Assembly (NCBI GenBank): GCA_030268105.1
Contig: BSDZ01000094.1
Span: 2,693,501 to 2,757,500 of the forward strand
From: Volvox africanus
Lineage: Eukaryota; Chlorophyta; Chlorophyceae; Chlamydomonadales; Volvocaceae
DNA: 64,000 nucleotides
Direction: 5' to 3'
The notes below the pieces were generated by a model, which was given only the letters and a program-made list of their open reading frames with translations, was not told the DNA's origin and ran no database searches. This document shows, piece by piece, positions 27,101-50,902 of the stretch. The stretch's first letter is position 1, and each line of letters starts with the position of its first letter. The translations under genes were made by a program, and so were the position numbers.

Positions 27101-27889
27101 CCACTCTTCCGCTACTTCGCAATTCGATTTGTTGGTGGCCAACATCCTGAGGGGCCCACTGGTGGAGCTGCAGCCCCGGCTGTCGCGGTGGGTTTGATCC
27201 CGGATCCGTAACACGGATGAACCGATGCGTTCGATGAACAGCAAAGTTGAACAGCAAATTAGGGTTCCTGAGCGGTGGTAGTGGTGGTTGTGGTGGTAGC
27301 GATGACGGTGGTGGTGGTAGCGATGGTGATGGTGGTAATGATGGTGGCGGCGGCGGTGGGAAGGCGGGATTGGAAAGGCTGTAGTGCTATGAATAGGGTG
27401 GGTGCACCCAGATCGCCAATATATATACAAACTGTCTAGAGATACCTCAGGGGTTGGGGGTGAAGGCTCTATTGCCTTGCCGCCAGTTGATGCAGACGGA
27501 CGAGTAGAGTAGAAGGATTTCTCTCTTCCGCCGTCGTTGAGACCTCCACTCCATTCACCTCTATTTTGCTTGTTTCTCACGCACAAATTCATATGCCGCG
27601 CCCGTCCTTTCAGAGGCCGGGGGCTCTGAAGCTGTGTTGGTTTTCAGATCACCCTGCTGCTTTTGGGGCCGGCCCGGCACCCCGAGTGCCACTCAACACA
27701 TTAATCCCTCTTCCCTGCCCTCCCTGCCTTGAGTGCAGGTATGTACGCCCCGGGGGGCAGTTGATGCTGTCAGGAATCCTGTATGAGCAGGCGGAGGAGA
27801 TCAAGATGGCTTACTCGAGGGAATTCGAGGACTTTAGGGTATTCACGGACGAACAATGGGCGCTGCTGCTAGCCACTAAGAAGATATAG
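24170..27889 (+). CDS. prmA: Ribosomal protein L11 methyltransferase (PrmA family), 7 exons
   Basis: AdoMet-dependent lysine methyltransferase acting on ribosomal protein L11, probably in plastid or mitochondrion. Exons: 24170-24291, 24815-24920, 25314-25481, 26018-26141, 26367-26512, 26937-27187 and 27739-27889. They sum to 1068 nt (355 residues) with every phase closing. Marks: [22 protein letters not shown] and [20 protein letters not shown] (the PrmA signature), motif [16 protein letters not shown] (residues 201-215), [10 protein letters not shown] (AdoMet acidic loop), ANIL at 290-293 (the PrmA motif IV), and [12 protein letters not shown] near the end. The Asp/Cys-rich canonical DxGCGSG is here DYGTGSG. 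An acidic Ser/Pro insert precedes ANIL. The start used is the first convincing ATG. Upstream in-frame Ser/Thr-rich text suggests a longer transit-peptide version. Confidence 0.93.
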
Positions 27890-28425
27890 GGGAGAGAGGA
27901 GGAAGGGGACGACAGGCAGGAAGAGGCAACAATATATCATGACAGTGATGCAGTTATATGGGACCTGAAACTGGTTGCCTACACATGCTAAGGAAGATGA
28001 GTGTTGGCGAGTGACTGGAAGAAGGAAAGTGCGAACTAAGAACGAATCGTAGAATCACGTATGTGATGTGCACGGAGCGAGCAACTAGTTTGCGTCTAGC
28101 GCTGGGCAGGGACATCGTAGCTTTTTGCTCCTCCCTATCCGTCCAACTTCGCATCAGACGCTTGTAAGCGTTTGTTACAAAATTCTTAAAGAGAGCTCGT
28201 AAGGCCCGGGCGAGCCAGGAGGCTCATAGGGCCACCGCGAATGAGCGAAACATGAAGAAGAGATTGTAACGCTTGTAAGCGATTACATAAGGGCGGATAT
28301 ACCTGTATTCTGAATAAGACATGATGTAACCTTGGGAGATATGACTAGAATGAGTAATGTCTGGGCTGTCAATATCTCGTGTCATATGTCTATTTCAATG
28401 ACACATTGCGTCGACACATCGAGAT
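27890..28425. other. PrmA 3' region and PAQR 5' region
   Basis: No coding sequence. Contains two copies of the near-palindrome CGCTTGTAAGCG (about 28159-28170 and 28270-28281), each including TGTAA, the volvocine polyadenylation signal. Another TGTAA stands at 28265 and at 28324. These are the likely poly(A) sites for PrmA. Confidence 0.5.
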
Positions 28426-29301
28426 ATGTCTGAGCTGCGGAAGCGACCCTCGAATGGCGCAGCTGACAGCCCTTCGGTTGACGTGCTTATAAGCTCGAAT
28501 GCATGTGCTCAGCCCACCTCTACTCTCCGTTGCTATTTACGTTCCGATGAAGTGCCGGAGTGGCTTCATTTCCCGTATATTCTAACTGGATATCGGCTTG
28601 GCGGAACATATCGGTCTTGCGCGTCGAGCTTATTCATTCTTCACAATGAATGCCTGAACGCATGGAGTATGATCTTAGGCGCATTGCTATCAACAGCATC
28701 CTTGGTATTCGTGTTCTGTTACTATTCAATTCAAGGCAGCAACGCTTCGGCCTTTATTCTCTTCTGGACATCCCTCATATTACACCTCCCCTTCTCTGTA
28801 GGCTATCATTTATTCCTTCCTATATCTATGGAAATTTATAATGTTTGGCGTCGACTAGACATGTCCTTCATCCTCATCATGTCGGTACAGCTTACATATG
28901 GCATGTCTTATTTTGTATATCCAAAGTTGTGGCAAACTCTATTGGCGACTGCGCTGGATTTTCTTGCGGCTGCGGCGGGTATACACGCAATTTACAGTTC
29001 CGTGACGGAGGGCATGCAGTTATCACGGGGCAAAGTTACCCGGTGGATCGGGCTGACAGCTATAGGCTACTATTTACCTATTGTTTATCAAGCAGTGATG
29101 GATGGGTGGCACGGTGTATACAGCGTGCCTATTGTCGCCGCCTTTGTGGTGCCGGCATCACTTATAGGTGGAGCACAATTGTACGAGCTGCATATACCGG
29201 AGCGCTTCTTTCCTGGAAAGCTTGACCTTGTGGTGAGAAATCCTCGATTTTATACGGCGTCGCTATTGAAGCCAGGGCTGGCCATGACGGTTGATAGTTG
29301 A
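28426..29301 (+). CDS. PAQR/hemolysin III-family seven-helix membrane protein
   Basis: 291 residues, uninterrupted, with ATG in a clean context. The Ser/Asn-rich cytosolic N-terminus (1-45) is followed by EWLHFPYILTGYR, then SLFILHNECLNAWSM (residues 68-82, the PAQR motif A pattern HNExxNxW), a series of about seven hydrophobic segments, GYHLF and WRRLDMSFI (motif B), and IPERFFPGKLDLV near the end. The canonical C-terminal SHxxxH zinc ligands that normally follow FPGKxD are absent (RNPRFYTASLL instead), so this member may lack the usual zinc-dependent hydrolase activity. PAQRs include adiponectin and progestin receptors; the ligand here is unknown. It is intronless, unlike all other genes in the window. 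Confidence 0.88.
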   Translation: MSELRKRPSNGAADSPSVDVLISSNACAQPTSTLRCYLRSDEVPEWLHFPYILTGYRLGGTYRSCASSLFILHNECLNAWSMILGALLSTASLVFVFCYYSIQGSNASAFILFWTSLILHLPFSVGYHLFLPISMEIYNVWRRLDMSFILIMSVQLTYGMSYFVYPKLWQTLLATALDFLAAAAGIHAIYSSVTEGMQLSRGKVTRWIGLTAIGYYLPIVYQAVMDGWHGVYSVPIVAAFVVPASLIGGAQLYELHIPERFFPGKLDLVVRNPRFYTASLLKPGLAMTVDS

Positions 29302-32300
29302 CGGTTGATGGTTGACACGAACAACATACGGTCGTAACTCTGGTGCAAGTCTAAAACCCAATCCGCCCACCCCTAAGCCCTAAAACGTTATAAACACTGC
29401 CAAATGTGAGGACCGCCAGCTCGTGTCCCATCCGAACCTACGATCGTGTACATTTCTACGCAGGGGAACTCGCATTTGTGGATGCATTTGGGCGTCATCA
29501 TCGCACACTTAATGGGCTTTTGTTTTGTGCTCCACAACTTCCTACACCGTAAGGGGCACCTGTCTTCGTTGCCATGACGACCCAGCCACGACGGAAGGGG
29601 TCCCGCAGCTCCAGGCAGCTGAGGATCCCTTCCTGGTTTGTTCCAAGGCAGCAACAATCTACATGAAGCTTTACACCAACAGCGAAGGAGGGAGGGTGAG
29701 GCCTAGGGTGTATACGAGGGGAGAATTTGGACAGAGGGTGGAGTTGGGACGCTTGAAAGCGGGCATATTGTAGCGGAGACAGAGCGTCTGGCAAGCTCGT
29801 TGATGAGTGTGATGTTTTGTTATTACGCGTGTGCCAGCTGATCGTATAGGTATACGAGGTATACGTGATCGAGGTATACGTGAGCCGGGCTGTTCATTCA
29901 CCGCAATGATGCAGCGTAGCGGCATCAATCCAGCGCTATCTGGTGATGGGTGTACAGAGGTGCTCTACTTGAATGAATGGATAATAAGGATTAAATTGGT
30001 GCTCTCACATTGCGTGCACTTCGTCCGGCACGGCATCATGCTAAGGCGTTTGTTTAGGGCAGCTGGTTGAGATGGAGCTTGCGCAGCAAAACGGCGGGTT
30101 TGTGCGCATATCAGCATCCATTCGTTGCTCGAATGGATGGGTGCGTGGCTTACAAAGACGGACTTGATACGGTGTCCTGCATGCAAACACCTTTCCGGAA
30201 ACTCCATGCAGGGGAGCCACCCAAACAAAGAGCTTCCTGGTTATTCATATTTCAGCGAGCATTCCGCATTCGTAGTATCTCGATGGTGCCGCTCCTAATA
30301 AGGTTAGCAATATCAGGTAATTTTAATACATGATATTGTGCGCTCCAGACCAGACCAGACCAGACCAGACCAGACCAGACCAGGATGGGCTTGCGCCGAG
30401 GTACTGGCGTTGCTTTTGTGTAGAAAGTCGCCTGTCCTGACTCATTTTGGTGACGTCCGATCCCATGTAGCCATGATTCGGTTTCATTGCACCCGTCCGG
30501 CCAAATCGGCGGCCTGTTTTCCCAAGCGGTTGCGACCGTCAAGCGGGAGCCATGATGAGGTCATTCCTTTTCGGACTGATGGTATTTCGTTAAAGTTATT
30601 TGATTTCGTTATGCATGGCCATGGCCGCCACGGACGGCTTCATCTTGGCCCGCGCACAGTAAGGTGGATGGAGTTGCGTCATCAGGGACACAGCAGGTAG
30701 ACGGGTTGTAAGCTGGAGAAAGCTGGAGTCGCTGTGTTATGGTGATACAATCAGGTGCACTCATTGCACTGCAGCTTCGTGTTGCAAAAAGCGACCAAAA
30801 CCCAGAGGCGCTACAAGCTAAGGACGGGTTGATAGCAGCTAATAGCCGACCACATGATAGGTGAGAATTACGATGGGCCTCCTTGAAGTCATGACACACG
30901 GTCTGCACAAGCACGGTCTGGACCTGTGGAACTGGCAAAAGCAATCGAAAAGACTGTCGTTGTTATGATCACGCGAAATGTATACGGATACGGCATTTCG
31001 TTGGAGGGCGTTGTACGCTATCGGTTACCGGTTGTACTCTTGACTGTTGCATGTACGTAGGCTCCGGACATCGGAAATAGGCCATTTCCTGCCCGGAACC
31101 AATGGGAACCGGCCAATTATTGTAGGTGCCCGTCTGAACTGTGCAGGAGGATGGCTTACTACCTTGGGGGGAGATGGTTTATTGTCGTTTCTACACTAGC
31201 TTTCATATTTGGCATCTCAGCTTGTCATGAATGCTGGTTTCCAGATGGATTCCAGAACGAAAATAAGCATATATGCCAAAGGTGGATCCCAGGATTGGCT
31301 GCACGCCTGAAATTGCGAGAAATATATAGTAACGTAATTTTGTAAAAGAATAAGGAAATTGCACCATGATATGGCTTGCTCGGACCATTCGTGGCTGCGG
31401 GACGTAGCAGGTCGGTGCGAGCCTGTACTTGCAATTGGGACAAATTGGTACCCGCTATGCATGATTACCTTTATCAATATTTTACTACATCTTACTATAT
31501 TTATTTCATTCCATAGAGCTCAAGTTGAAGGACAAAAAGTCGCAGACACTCGTCCTGGATGTGGGTACATGGTTAACTAGTCGTACGGTCAGCTTAAGTG
31601 GCGAAGCCAAAGAGGGGTGATGCAATAACCATTAGCAAAAAAGATACAGGAATATATATTGAAAGCCGGTCAAATTCATGGAGCAAAGCAGTGTAATGAA
31701 ATCCTTCTATTTTTATTTTCAGTTTTGTGCACAGTTTTTCCCTACTTTTTTACTGCTGTACAGCTAACTTTCTAATACGAAACTGGCGAACCCTTAATTG
31801 CCATACGGGAAGCAAACTGAAAACAAACACCTGTTTTTCCAAAGCCTCCTAGGATACAAAAGGTGACTAACGAACATTAGAATTGGCCAAGACGAATATT
31901 AAAATTACCCATTTTTGAGCCGTTTAGCAAAAATCCGAGCGTAAGAAAATTACTGGATGAGCTCACAGATAACCGACCATGCGAAATTTTACAGGTATAT
32001 TACACGCCGATAGCTTTGCAGGGTACAATGGATTATATAAAAGTGAAGATAATCCGAATGCTACGATAGAAGTACATTTTCTTCAACATCTATATTATAT
32101 ATATTAATATCGTAACGAACTCTCCAATTGCAATATAAAATTATTGGCGGAAAAAATATCAAGTAACGGGAAGAACACATCCTTGTCCCCGATATGTACC
32201 CAGTAAGGCTGCCACCTTTATATATCAGTGTAAATTAATTGCATCATTTTTTGCGGGTAGGAGGTTTTAGGAGGTTCCAGGTTTACTCACAGCCACGAAA

Positions 32301-32639
32301 AGGCACCCGAGCGGACAGACGGGGCGGTGCAAGTCCCCATGCGCCTAGCGGATACCATGAGCAGGGGCTTCCATCCGTTGGTTACAACCAGCAGGACAGC
32401 ACTTAGCTGGCACGAGTAGGCGTTTGCGACACCTACAAACACATTATGCCACCTTCGCGACCTTCACTAGCCTTCAGGCATTATCACTTTTTCCCTTTGA
32501 TACAGTGGACCCAAGGGGCGGACGAAATCAGCTGGTCCAAATCCTTGGGTCGTTGCTCCGTCGCACTATTTCGTCCGTAGGTCTGTGTCTTTGGGCTGCG
32601 GTCCTTTCGGGGACTCAATGTTCCGTGTAACTTGCCTTC
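29302..32639. other. Intergenic, no supported gene
   Basis: A five-base repeat (ccaga, 30349-30383) and an AT-rich segment (31600-32260) are the main structures. Open frames of 60-120 codons (for example 30944-30609 minus, 30338-30700 plus) show no motif and no splice partners. Short overlapping palindromic copies of ggtatacg lie at 29844-29884. Confidence 0.55.
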
Positions 32640-33006
32640 ATCTAATCTAGCCAAGATAACCCTACGCAGCATGGCTTCTCGAGTGGTAAGCCTTGCCCCC
32701 AGCCCGTGCAGACTGCAACATGGACTACTTCAGCGCGACCGCCCTGCACTACTTGGCCTCAGGCCTGTGAGAGAACCTGTAAAAAATGTCTTTAAGTTCC
32801 ACTCATCGGCGTTCTGTCCTTCCATTACAAGTGCCTGTGGACGCGTTCTGGCGGCAACCTGCGGCAATGCGTGGATTACCTCGAGAGACTCGGCTACGCC
32901 TTCTTTTCGACGCAGCGGTGCTGACACGGATCTCGGTCGGCTGCTGGCTAGAGTTGTACGGAACGTGGCGCCAGTCTACCGTCGTGCGTGAGGAGATTGG
33001 CAGTCA
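32640..33006 (+). pseudogene. Possible degenerate FkbM-type methyltransferase fragment
   Basis: One frame reads GGNLRQCVDYLERLGYAFF (about 32848-32904). A shifted frame continues VLTRISVGCWLELYG, then TWRQSTVV (about 32918-32986). Together they resemble the C-terminal end of volvocine FkbM-family methyltransferases (LxxLGYxCFW ... RISxGCWxELYxxRxWSNVVC). The frameshift and lack of the AdoMet domain suggest a relic or an unrecognised splice. This is a weak call by pattern memory only. Confidence 0.3.
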
Positions 33007-34178
33007 GATGGAAGCGGCGCTGGTGGCGGGAAGCCACCTGACGGAAGAGGTGGGAAGGGGGAACAATTTGTTGTATTTTCTGTGGGTAAGGCGGTTGGAG
33101 TATTGATTCTTTCCGTAATCTGTGAGAGATGGACCAGTGCCAAGACCACGGCTTACGGAGTTGGGGGACGCTGGAATGGCGACGGCAGGGCTGGCGTAGA
33201 AGTAATCAAGAATGCTAGAGGGTCACCATGCCGAGATAGGGTCAGGTCGCCGTTACGCCTGTCAGTATATGCATGCTGCAGTTGCTATGGCTTCTGTTGG
33301 AAAGTAGTGACAGATAGCGACATCAGCTTCTAACGCTACGGCCGCAGCGCACATTCAATCCGGAACGCACCTCCGTTCATATGCATATTGGAGCACGTTA
33401 CCCGCCCGCCTTTGTGCTTGCCGCTGTAACGCAGAGCTGCAAGCGGGGCCAAGTCGGCAAGAACCGAAACAGGGTGGATGGATAAGGGAAGCCACGCAGG
33501 ATCAGAACGGTTGTGCAGAGGCCATCGAGGGGTCCTCAATAAATGGATGGATGGATGGATGCGGCCAACCGCCTCGGAAACATACACGCGGCCACTGGGA
33601 GGGTCGCTTCACACGTCCGGCGCCCGTCTCGGCCCCGGCAGGTCCCGGACCAGCTACCTTGCGAATGGCCTGTACAGCGGTGAAGTGATAGCCGGCGTGC
33701 GGCTTGGCAATCAGCGCAGGGTCCACGAAATCCCACAGCCCGAGCCAATAGAAAGAAGCGGCCTTCTGGAACCTAGGGATTTTCAATTTAAATGGGGCGA
33801 GAGAGACGGGTAAGAGAGGTACGCGAGACTGGTAGCGGTCATGTGCTGTTTTTTGCTGATTCGAGTGTCCGTATTCACTCTCTTTCCATTTATCCGATGC
33901 CAAAGCAAGAAGTTTCTGGGGCTGACGGACGGCTTCGGCCGATGCTGCCGCGGACCTAAGTGGTGATTTAACCATTTCTCTATGCGCGTCCGGCTGTATA
34001 AGCCCGCGTTGTTGGTTTATCTCGTACCCTCGTAAACTGCTTCTCTATTGCTTCCTTTTCTATGCCCTGAGCTTGGGCGGGACATACCGGTATGCATATA
34101 TATTAAAGTATTGAGAGATGTGGTTCGTCCTGATGGAGCTTCTAAATTGCAATAAGGAGGTCCACATGTTCCGTTCTA
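33007..34178. other. Intergenic with one minus-strand coding-like frame
   Basis: The minus frame 33975-33502 contains FKLKIPRFQKAASFYWLGLW and then DFVDPALIAKPHAGYHFTAV (about 33800-33670). It looks coding-like in composition but is not recognised and has no linked exon. A GGAT tetranucleotide run lies at 33543-33560. Confidence 0.35.
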
Positions 34179-34528
34179 TGTGTGTAGGATAGGGGGGTAC
34201 ATCACCCGTGGCCACTAACCTGGCAGTCCCTACCTTCCCCGGTATTTCGGGGCACCCTCATCCAGTCCCCCATGCCGACTTCTCCGAAATCAGTGGTTTT
34301 CCCAGGTTCAGCACCCACCACCAGCATCCAGCGGAATCTGCCGAATCAACTAAGGCGTCACCTCTACTACTGGTTAGCTCGCAGATCACTTTAATTGGGG
34401 TCATCACCGTCCATCGACATGGGGGCACCCTGCCCTCAACTTTAGGGTCTTTGGCCCGCTCTCGGTCGGGGTAGAACATGGAATTCCAGGGGCATATTAG
34501 TCGTGCCATAACAGTCGTGCCTGAACAA
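34179..34528 (-). mobile_element. Inverted, truncated copy of the copia leader
   Basis: About 350 bp, reverse-complement of 9260-9612, roughly 95 percent identical. It covers only the internal leader between PBS and gag; no LTR, PBS or gag core flanks it. It ends at tgtgtgtaggatag on the left and at gtcgtgcctgaacaa on the right. It may be a relic of an older related element. Confidence 0.9.
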
Positions 34529-37500
34529 CTGTTTTATCACAAGTCCGTCCATCCCCCACCTCCGGGTGGGGCAAACCGCACCCGATGCGTTTTACGTATA
34601 TGTGCGGGCCATATGCTGCGAGGCAGTGTTCATCGATGAGTTGGACAGGATGAAGCCCTGCTTCGTATGACCCTGGCAGGCAGCTATGAAGCGCCGGTAG
34701 ATACGCTCAAGTGCGGCGGTAACCGCAGTTACTGTTGTAAGCATCCGTGGACGTGGACGTGTGCTTTCGAGCAAAGGGACATGCTGGGTGGTGAAAAGGG
34801 GAGGGGGGTAGTCACTACGCTGCGGCAGATGGAACTGCTAGGTTGCGGCCACTAGTGGTGGGGCACCAGAGCTGGAATATGTACATCGGCTGGGCTGTAG
34901 CCCGCCAGGAGCGCACTGCTTGGGTTATGCAGTCCGTGGAGCATATTGCCCTTCCATGGAGACCTGTCAGGGGAGGTGGCGTATGAAAACCACGTCAAGC
35001 ACGCTCGGTAGTGCCTTCCAGGGAGTATATCGAGGGCCACAGCAGGAAATGGAGAATGATTCTTTTGTAAGAATGGTGCTTTGAATTCTGAGGCACGTGT
35101 TTTTCTTTGCGCTGAATACACATTATACACATATTATCCGTATCATATGTATTATTCGTATGTGGATTTCTGTTCGTACGATACCTTCTTGTCGTCCTTT
35201 TGTCCAACTATTAAGAGCCAACATGTCCCCACACAGCCGATAGCCTAGTCGCCAGGAGCTCCGTCCAACGTACTAGTAAATGTTGGTGTAATGTAAAAGC
35301 TCAATTTTTGAAATGACTTTCTCAGGGAGTTTGCACTGGGGCCACTGGGGCCGATGAGTATTCATGAGAATCGACAAGATATCTAGATCCCATCTTTATA
35401 ATGAAATATTGAGCATCGTAGTGTAGGCCATTGGCAAACTCGTAGATTTGCGTCGGCTCTCGTAGAAACCATGACGAGAAAGGTAGGAAAGAGGTTCTCC
35501 GCTACTCCTCAGCTGCTATTATATTAGACTAAAATTAATTTTATGCTATAATAGGTGCAGGTGGCTTCACTGCCTCTGGAGGCCACAACGCAAGGGAGTG
35601 ACGAGCAGGCAACCAAGAAGAACCGTCGTCGATCTCGTGTGTTCAAAGCAGTAAATGATAAATACGGGTTTGATGGATGGTGAGTTTTGTTCAGCTTCTG
35701 GCCTTTCTTAAATACTGTCGAGGGCTGTCGATTTTCGACCCTAAGCCCTTGCGGACAAGAACATACAAGAATTGGTCTTGGCGTCCTTGAAGCCGGAAAA
35801 TAAAAGGGCGGGGCCCCCAACATATGTACCGTTGATAGCTTAGATTGCATTTTAGACATTCAGGTTTACAGGTGCGCACACATACACACACCAGAGCAGA
35901 CACACACATACACAGTGGCCAGAGTGCAGAGAAATGCAGGGCACATGAACCACATTAGTTGCGAGTGCTATTTTTCGATCACCAAATCTAACCATTTGTG
36001 CGCGTGGCGTGGCGCACAATCTGTTGAGTTAGCTGAGCAGATTAAACACATAAAGCAGCTATGATAATATATCAGTTCATTTAGGTTTAAGTGCGAGAGG
36101 TTTGACTGCGGGCTGGGACCTGGGACCTAGGCCTGTTTCTGCAAGCCCGAACCCAAATCTCTGCGTAGCTCGTCCCATAATCGTCCAGTACGGCCAGTAC
36201 GTCTAGTACGGATGGAGCTAGTGGAACATCTTATTGCTTTGGAATGATATCATGTGTTACCGTAATTTGCAAAGCCGGCTGCGCAGCCTTCTTCCTAATG
36301 ACTTTGACCAAGAAAGTGAGTTTACGAAGCAATTACACGACGTTCCTCACAGATGTTGTAAATTTGATGCGAACTGCTTCATTATCCGTCTGGACAGAAT
36401 TTACAATTTCGCAAGGTCTTCGCGCAGGGTCGCTGATGCCCTTGATAACTGCCACGGCATTAAGTTTATATTCAAGAACGCTGTCGTTGCTATCATAACA
36501 AATAACGAACAATATTTGATTATTCTGCATGGCCATTTAAATAGAATGAAGTCGCGTTCTTCATGTGAGAGGTCAACTCCATCACTAGGCCGCTTGAACA
36601 CCACGTATATCACGCTGCCGCTTTGTATTTATGACCATAAACACCATACATAAGTACCCCGATTCAATAACTCATCTTTACATTTTTTTCAGCCTGCTCT
36701 CGTCATATTTCAAAAATAAGCAAGTATACGTGGGGAAGACGGCTGTCAAAGGGGATGGTTGATTTGCCAATTGCCATCCGCTCAAATCGAAATAATGTAC
36801 AACTCGGCACCTCGGCACGGAATCAAATATGGCTGGAGATGCGTTGATATCACCTTGACCTTGCCAAACCTGATGTTGGTGCTCGTACGGTTTTTATTAG
36901 GTACAGACAAGATGTGTATATAAGATGTGTGCAAGATATTACATATGATGTGTAATAAGGCTATAAATATTGCTTTTCGGAAGGGCGAAAAATCATGTTT
37001 GGTTATTACACACACACAAACACGCAAACACGCACACACACACGGACATGGGCAATCCTACAGGGCAGGCCACGTCAGGGTCACACCCTCTGAGACCTAC
37101 CCGTTCCCTGCCCATCTGCAGGGCTCGCACCTGGCTGTCATGCCTTTGGTTCGTTGCTGCTATCGTCATGGTGCGTCATTTGTCTTAAAACTGTGTTACT
37201 GGGTTGGCATTGTATGTGTCACCTTGTTAAAAAAAAAGATAACAGGCGAGCCGACCCGTGGCAAACTCCATCCAGAATGACAAAACGGAGCCAGCCGACT
37301 TACAGTCAAAAGACTCGAAATATATCAGTGCTGCTTTGGATTTGCAAGTTTGGAATAACCATCTTCCGTCTCTGGGAATAGGAAGTATGATGAGTCCTTT
37401 GGGGCTTTCAACCTTCACTCCTAAACCCAACCCCCTGACCATAGCGGCCTACCGGTGGGCATTATCTGCACCCCCCCCCTAAAACCGCAACCCATTTTAA

Positions 37501-37564
37501 TCCCCATCATGCTCTTTTCTTGCCGACCTTAGCATTTATCCATTTGGTGATTCGAATCCCCTGC
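34529..37564. other. Intergenic, no supported gene
   Basis: Moderately AT-rich. The longest frame (36234-36653 plus, 139 codons) has no motif and overlaps another long frame, so it is not called. (CA)-rich tracts occur at 35876-35913 and 37010-37042. The 5' exons or promoter of the channel gene may lie in the last several hundred bases but were not recognised. Confidence 0.5.
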
Positions 37565-48650
<11,086 letters not shown>

Positions 48651-49017
48651 CCTGGCAAGTAGGACAAGTTGCCGCTGGTTGCCCGGAAGGCAGGGGACTA
48701 ACTAAAGGGGGCGGACTTGATTCCTACTTTCCTGCGTTGCGTACGTGACAGCGGAAGCACAGTCATCATCCATCCTCTGCGGTAACTGCAGCCACAGCCG
48801 GGGGGGCCCCTACCGTCCGGACATCTTTCTTCACACCCAATTTCGGTTAAGATATATACATCTATACATACATATATATTTGTCTAATACCCTATACTGA
48901 AGATATATATAGGTAATGGTGGCAACATTACACAGCGGGAGCTAGCGACAGGGACGCTGGCTCCGGTTTTGAGAGCAGCATCACCACCAGTGGCAGGGAG
49001 CTGCTGTTGTATCTCTG

Positions 49018-49106
49018 TTGTGTCCGCCTGATAAGCAAACGCCCAATCGGAAGATGAACATACATGGTCCATCCTGGACACTACCCGTAGATACCCCAGG
49101 ATACTA
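49018..49106. repeat. Dispersed repeat, copy 1 of 2 close copies
   Basis: Shares cctgataagcaaa.gccc.atcggaagatgaacata and the closing acactacccgtaga.acccc with 50903-50986 at about 90 percent identity. Confidence 0.8.
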
Positions 49107-50902
49107 CAGCTGCAGCAATACGAGCGGCGGCAATGACAGCGTGCGGTGTTATAGGTCTGCGGCATGAGCACCACCGCCCACCACCGTCCCTGCCAGAGTG
49201 TGCATCCCAGCCACCACCAGTACATGGCGTACAGTACCTGTACATTGACGTATCTTGTGATGCCATGCCGTGCATGCACAATGGTCTGGGCAGACCTTCT
49301 GCCATCCATGTCCTACGTTTGCATTATCCTGCTTCACCACACTGCACTGCACGGCACATACAGGGGATGAGGGATGAGCTCCTCTCCTCTCCGCTGCTGT
49401 CACGACAGAACAGCTTACCTCGTATTTATAGTGGCTTACAATGCGATGCGTTTGCATGATTTCCGTTAAGTTGCCCTTCCTCTCCATGGCTGGCTGCGCA
49501 GCAGCAGAAAGCTGAAAGTGGCAGCAGCCACGTACCCATGCGGGGATAGCTGGTTGCCTGATGACGAGGAAACCACGAGCCACCAGCAGTGGACCTTAGG
49601 GTTAGAAACGGAAAAATCTTGTAGGTCGAAGACAGCAGCCATGAGGGTCACCTGCAGGAGTAGCAGCTGTATGTGGGTGTTGAAAACGTTGCTTGTTGAT
49701 TTGGTGGGTGTTTCCTGGCTAGGGGTGGGGCCCAATCTTCTGCCTGCCGGCCCCCAACAGCCGGATGGAGGAAGCTGTAGAGAAACACCAGATATGGAAG
49801 GTAACGGAAAGCTGATTGATGGCTAGCAGGATTACGATACGGGGGATGTATTTCGTAACTTATCTGAATGTGCACGCCCCGTTGGGTAACCCCCAGTTAT
49901 TGGAGTCATTGCGCACTGTGTATGTACGCTCTTCACACGGCTGCTCATATGAGTACATGCGCGCGTTTATGCATAGTGACATCTCGCTATGCTCCTCCAC
50001 GACTCAAAGAAGGAACAATGCGCGTGTTTTGATTGTAGGATGGGTTTGCGGGACTGCACGCATGATGTACGGCGACGACAACGGTGTGATGTCCACTGGA
50101 AATTTCCGTTGGAAGTGTTTGCATTTACGAATGTCTGCATTGATAACTAATGTGTACATGGGTAACAGGAAACGGCGAGTGAGAATGGTGCCCATTGGTG
50201 CCCATTGGTGTAGTATATGGCTCGTGGAGGTGGTGGCCACATGACTTGGGGTTTGGGGCATGTCATGGAACGGTCCCATCTTTTCATTCTGTCAGGGTGA
50301 TGACACGGGATCCACGTTGCACCACGGTGTCGTGGTCTGGCAGAAATAGGAATGGAAAAAACCATCGCTTTCGAGAAAGCTTCAAATTGCGCGTGTTGCT
50401 GAGAACTGGCGCCCCTAGGATACTGTGAACAATGCACACACAGGTCGGTGAATGTTCGAATGTTATCGACGAAATATGAATTAATGGCATTTCCTTGCAA
50501 ACAGCACCATATCGAAGAATCCGGCAGCTGCAGAACAGTTAGGGACGCTGATAAAGTGGTGTGCGTGTCTGTGTGCCGGTCTGTCCGGTCCGTCTAATTG
50601 TTTGACTGTCCCCGCACCCGATCGATTTGTCGTAAGAATGTGCACCCTGAGTCCCTACCCCCCTAAGTCCCAATTATAAAATGCCCTCACCGAGTAGTGA
50701 AACCCGAAGACTTGAAACCCTCTTAAACTGTGAATTGTGGAGCTGTGATAATGTGACCGGAGATCATTATTAACTTAACAGTATGTCTCGGTCGGTCTAT
50801 CCTCCAGCTGAGACTGAGGGGGAGCGCCTCGGATGAAGCGTGTGGATGTGCATAGACACGCACTTTGGCGCGGCCTCCACATGTGGTACCTCTGATAAGC
50901 AT

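Noticed and set aside
36234..36653. 139-codon plus-strand frame as a gene
   Set aside because: No motif, overlaps another frame of similar quality, AT-rich with no splice or start context to favour it.
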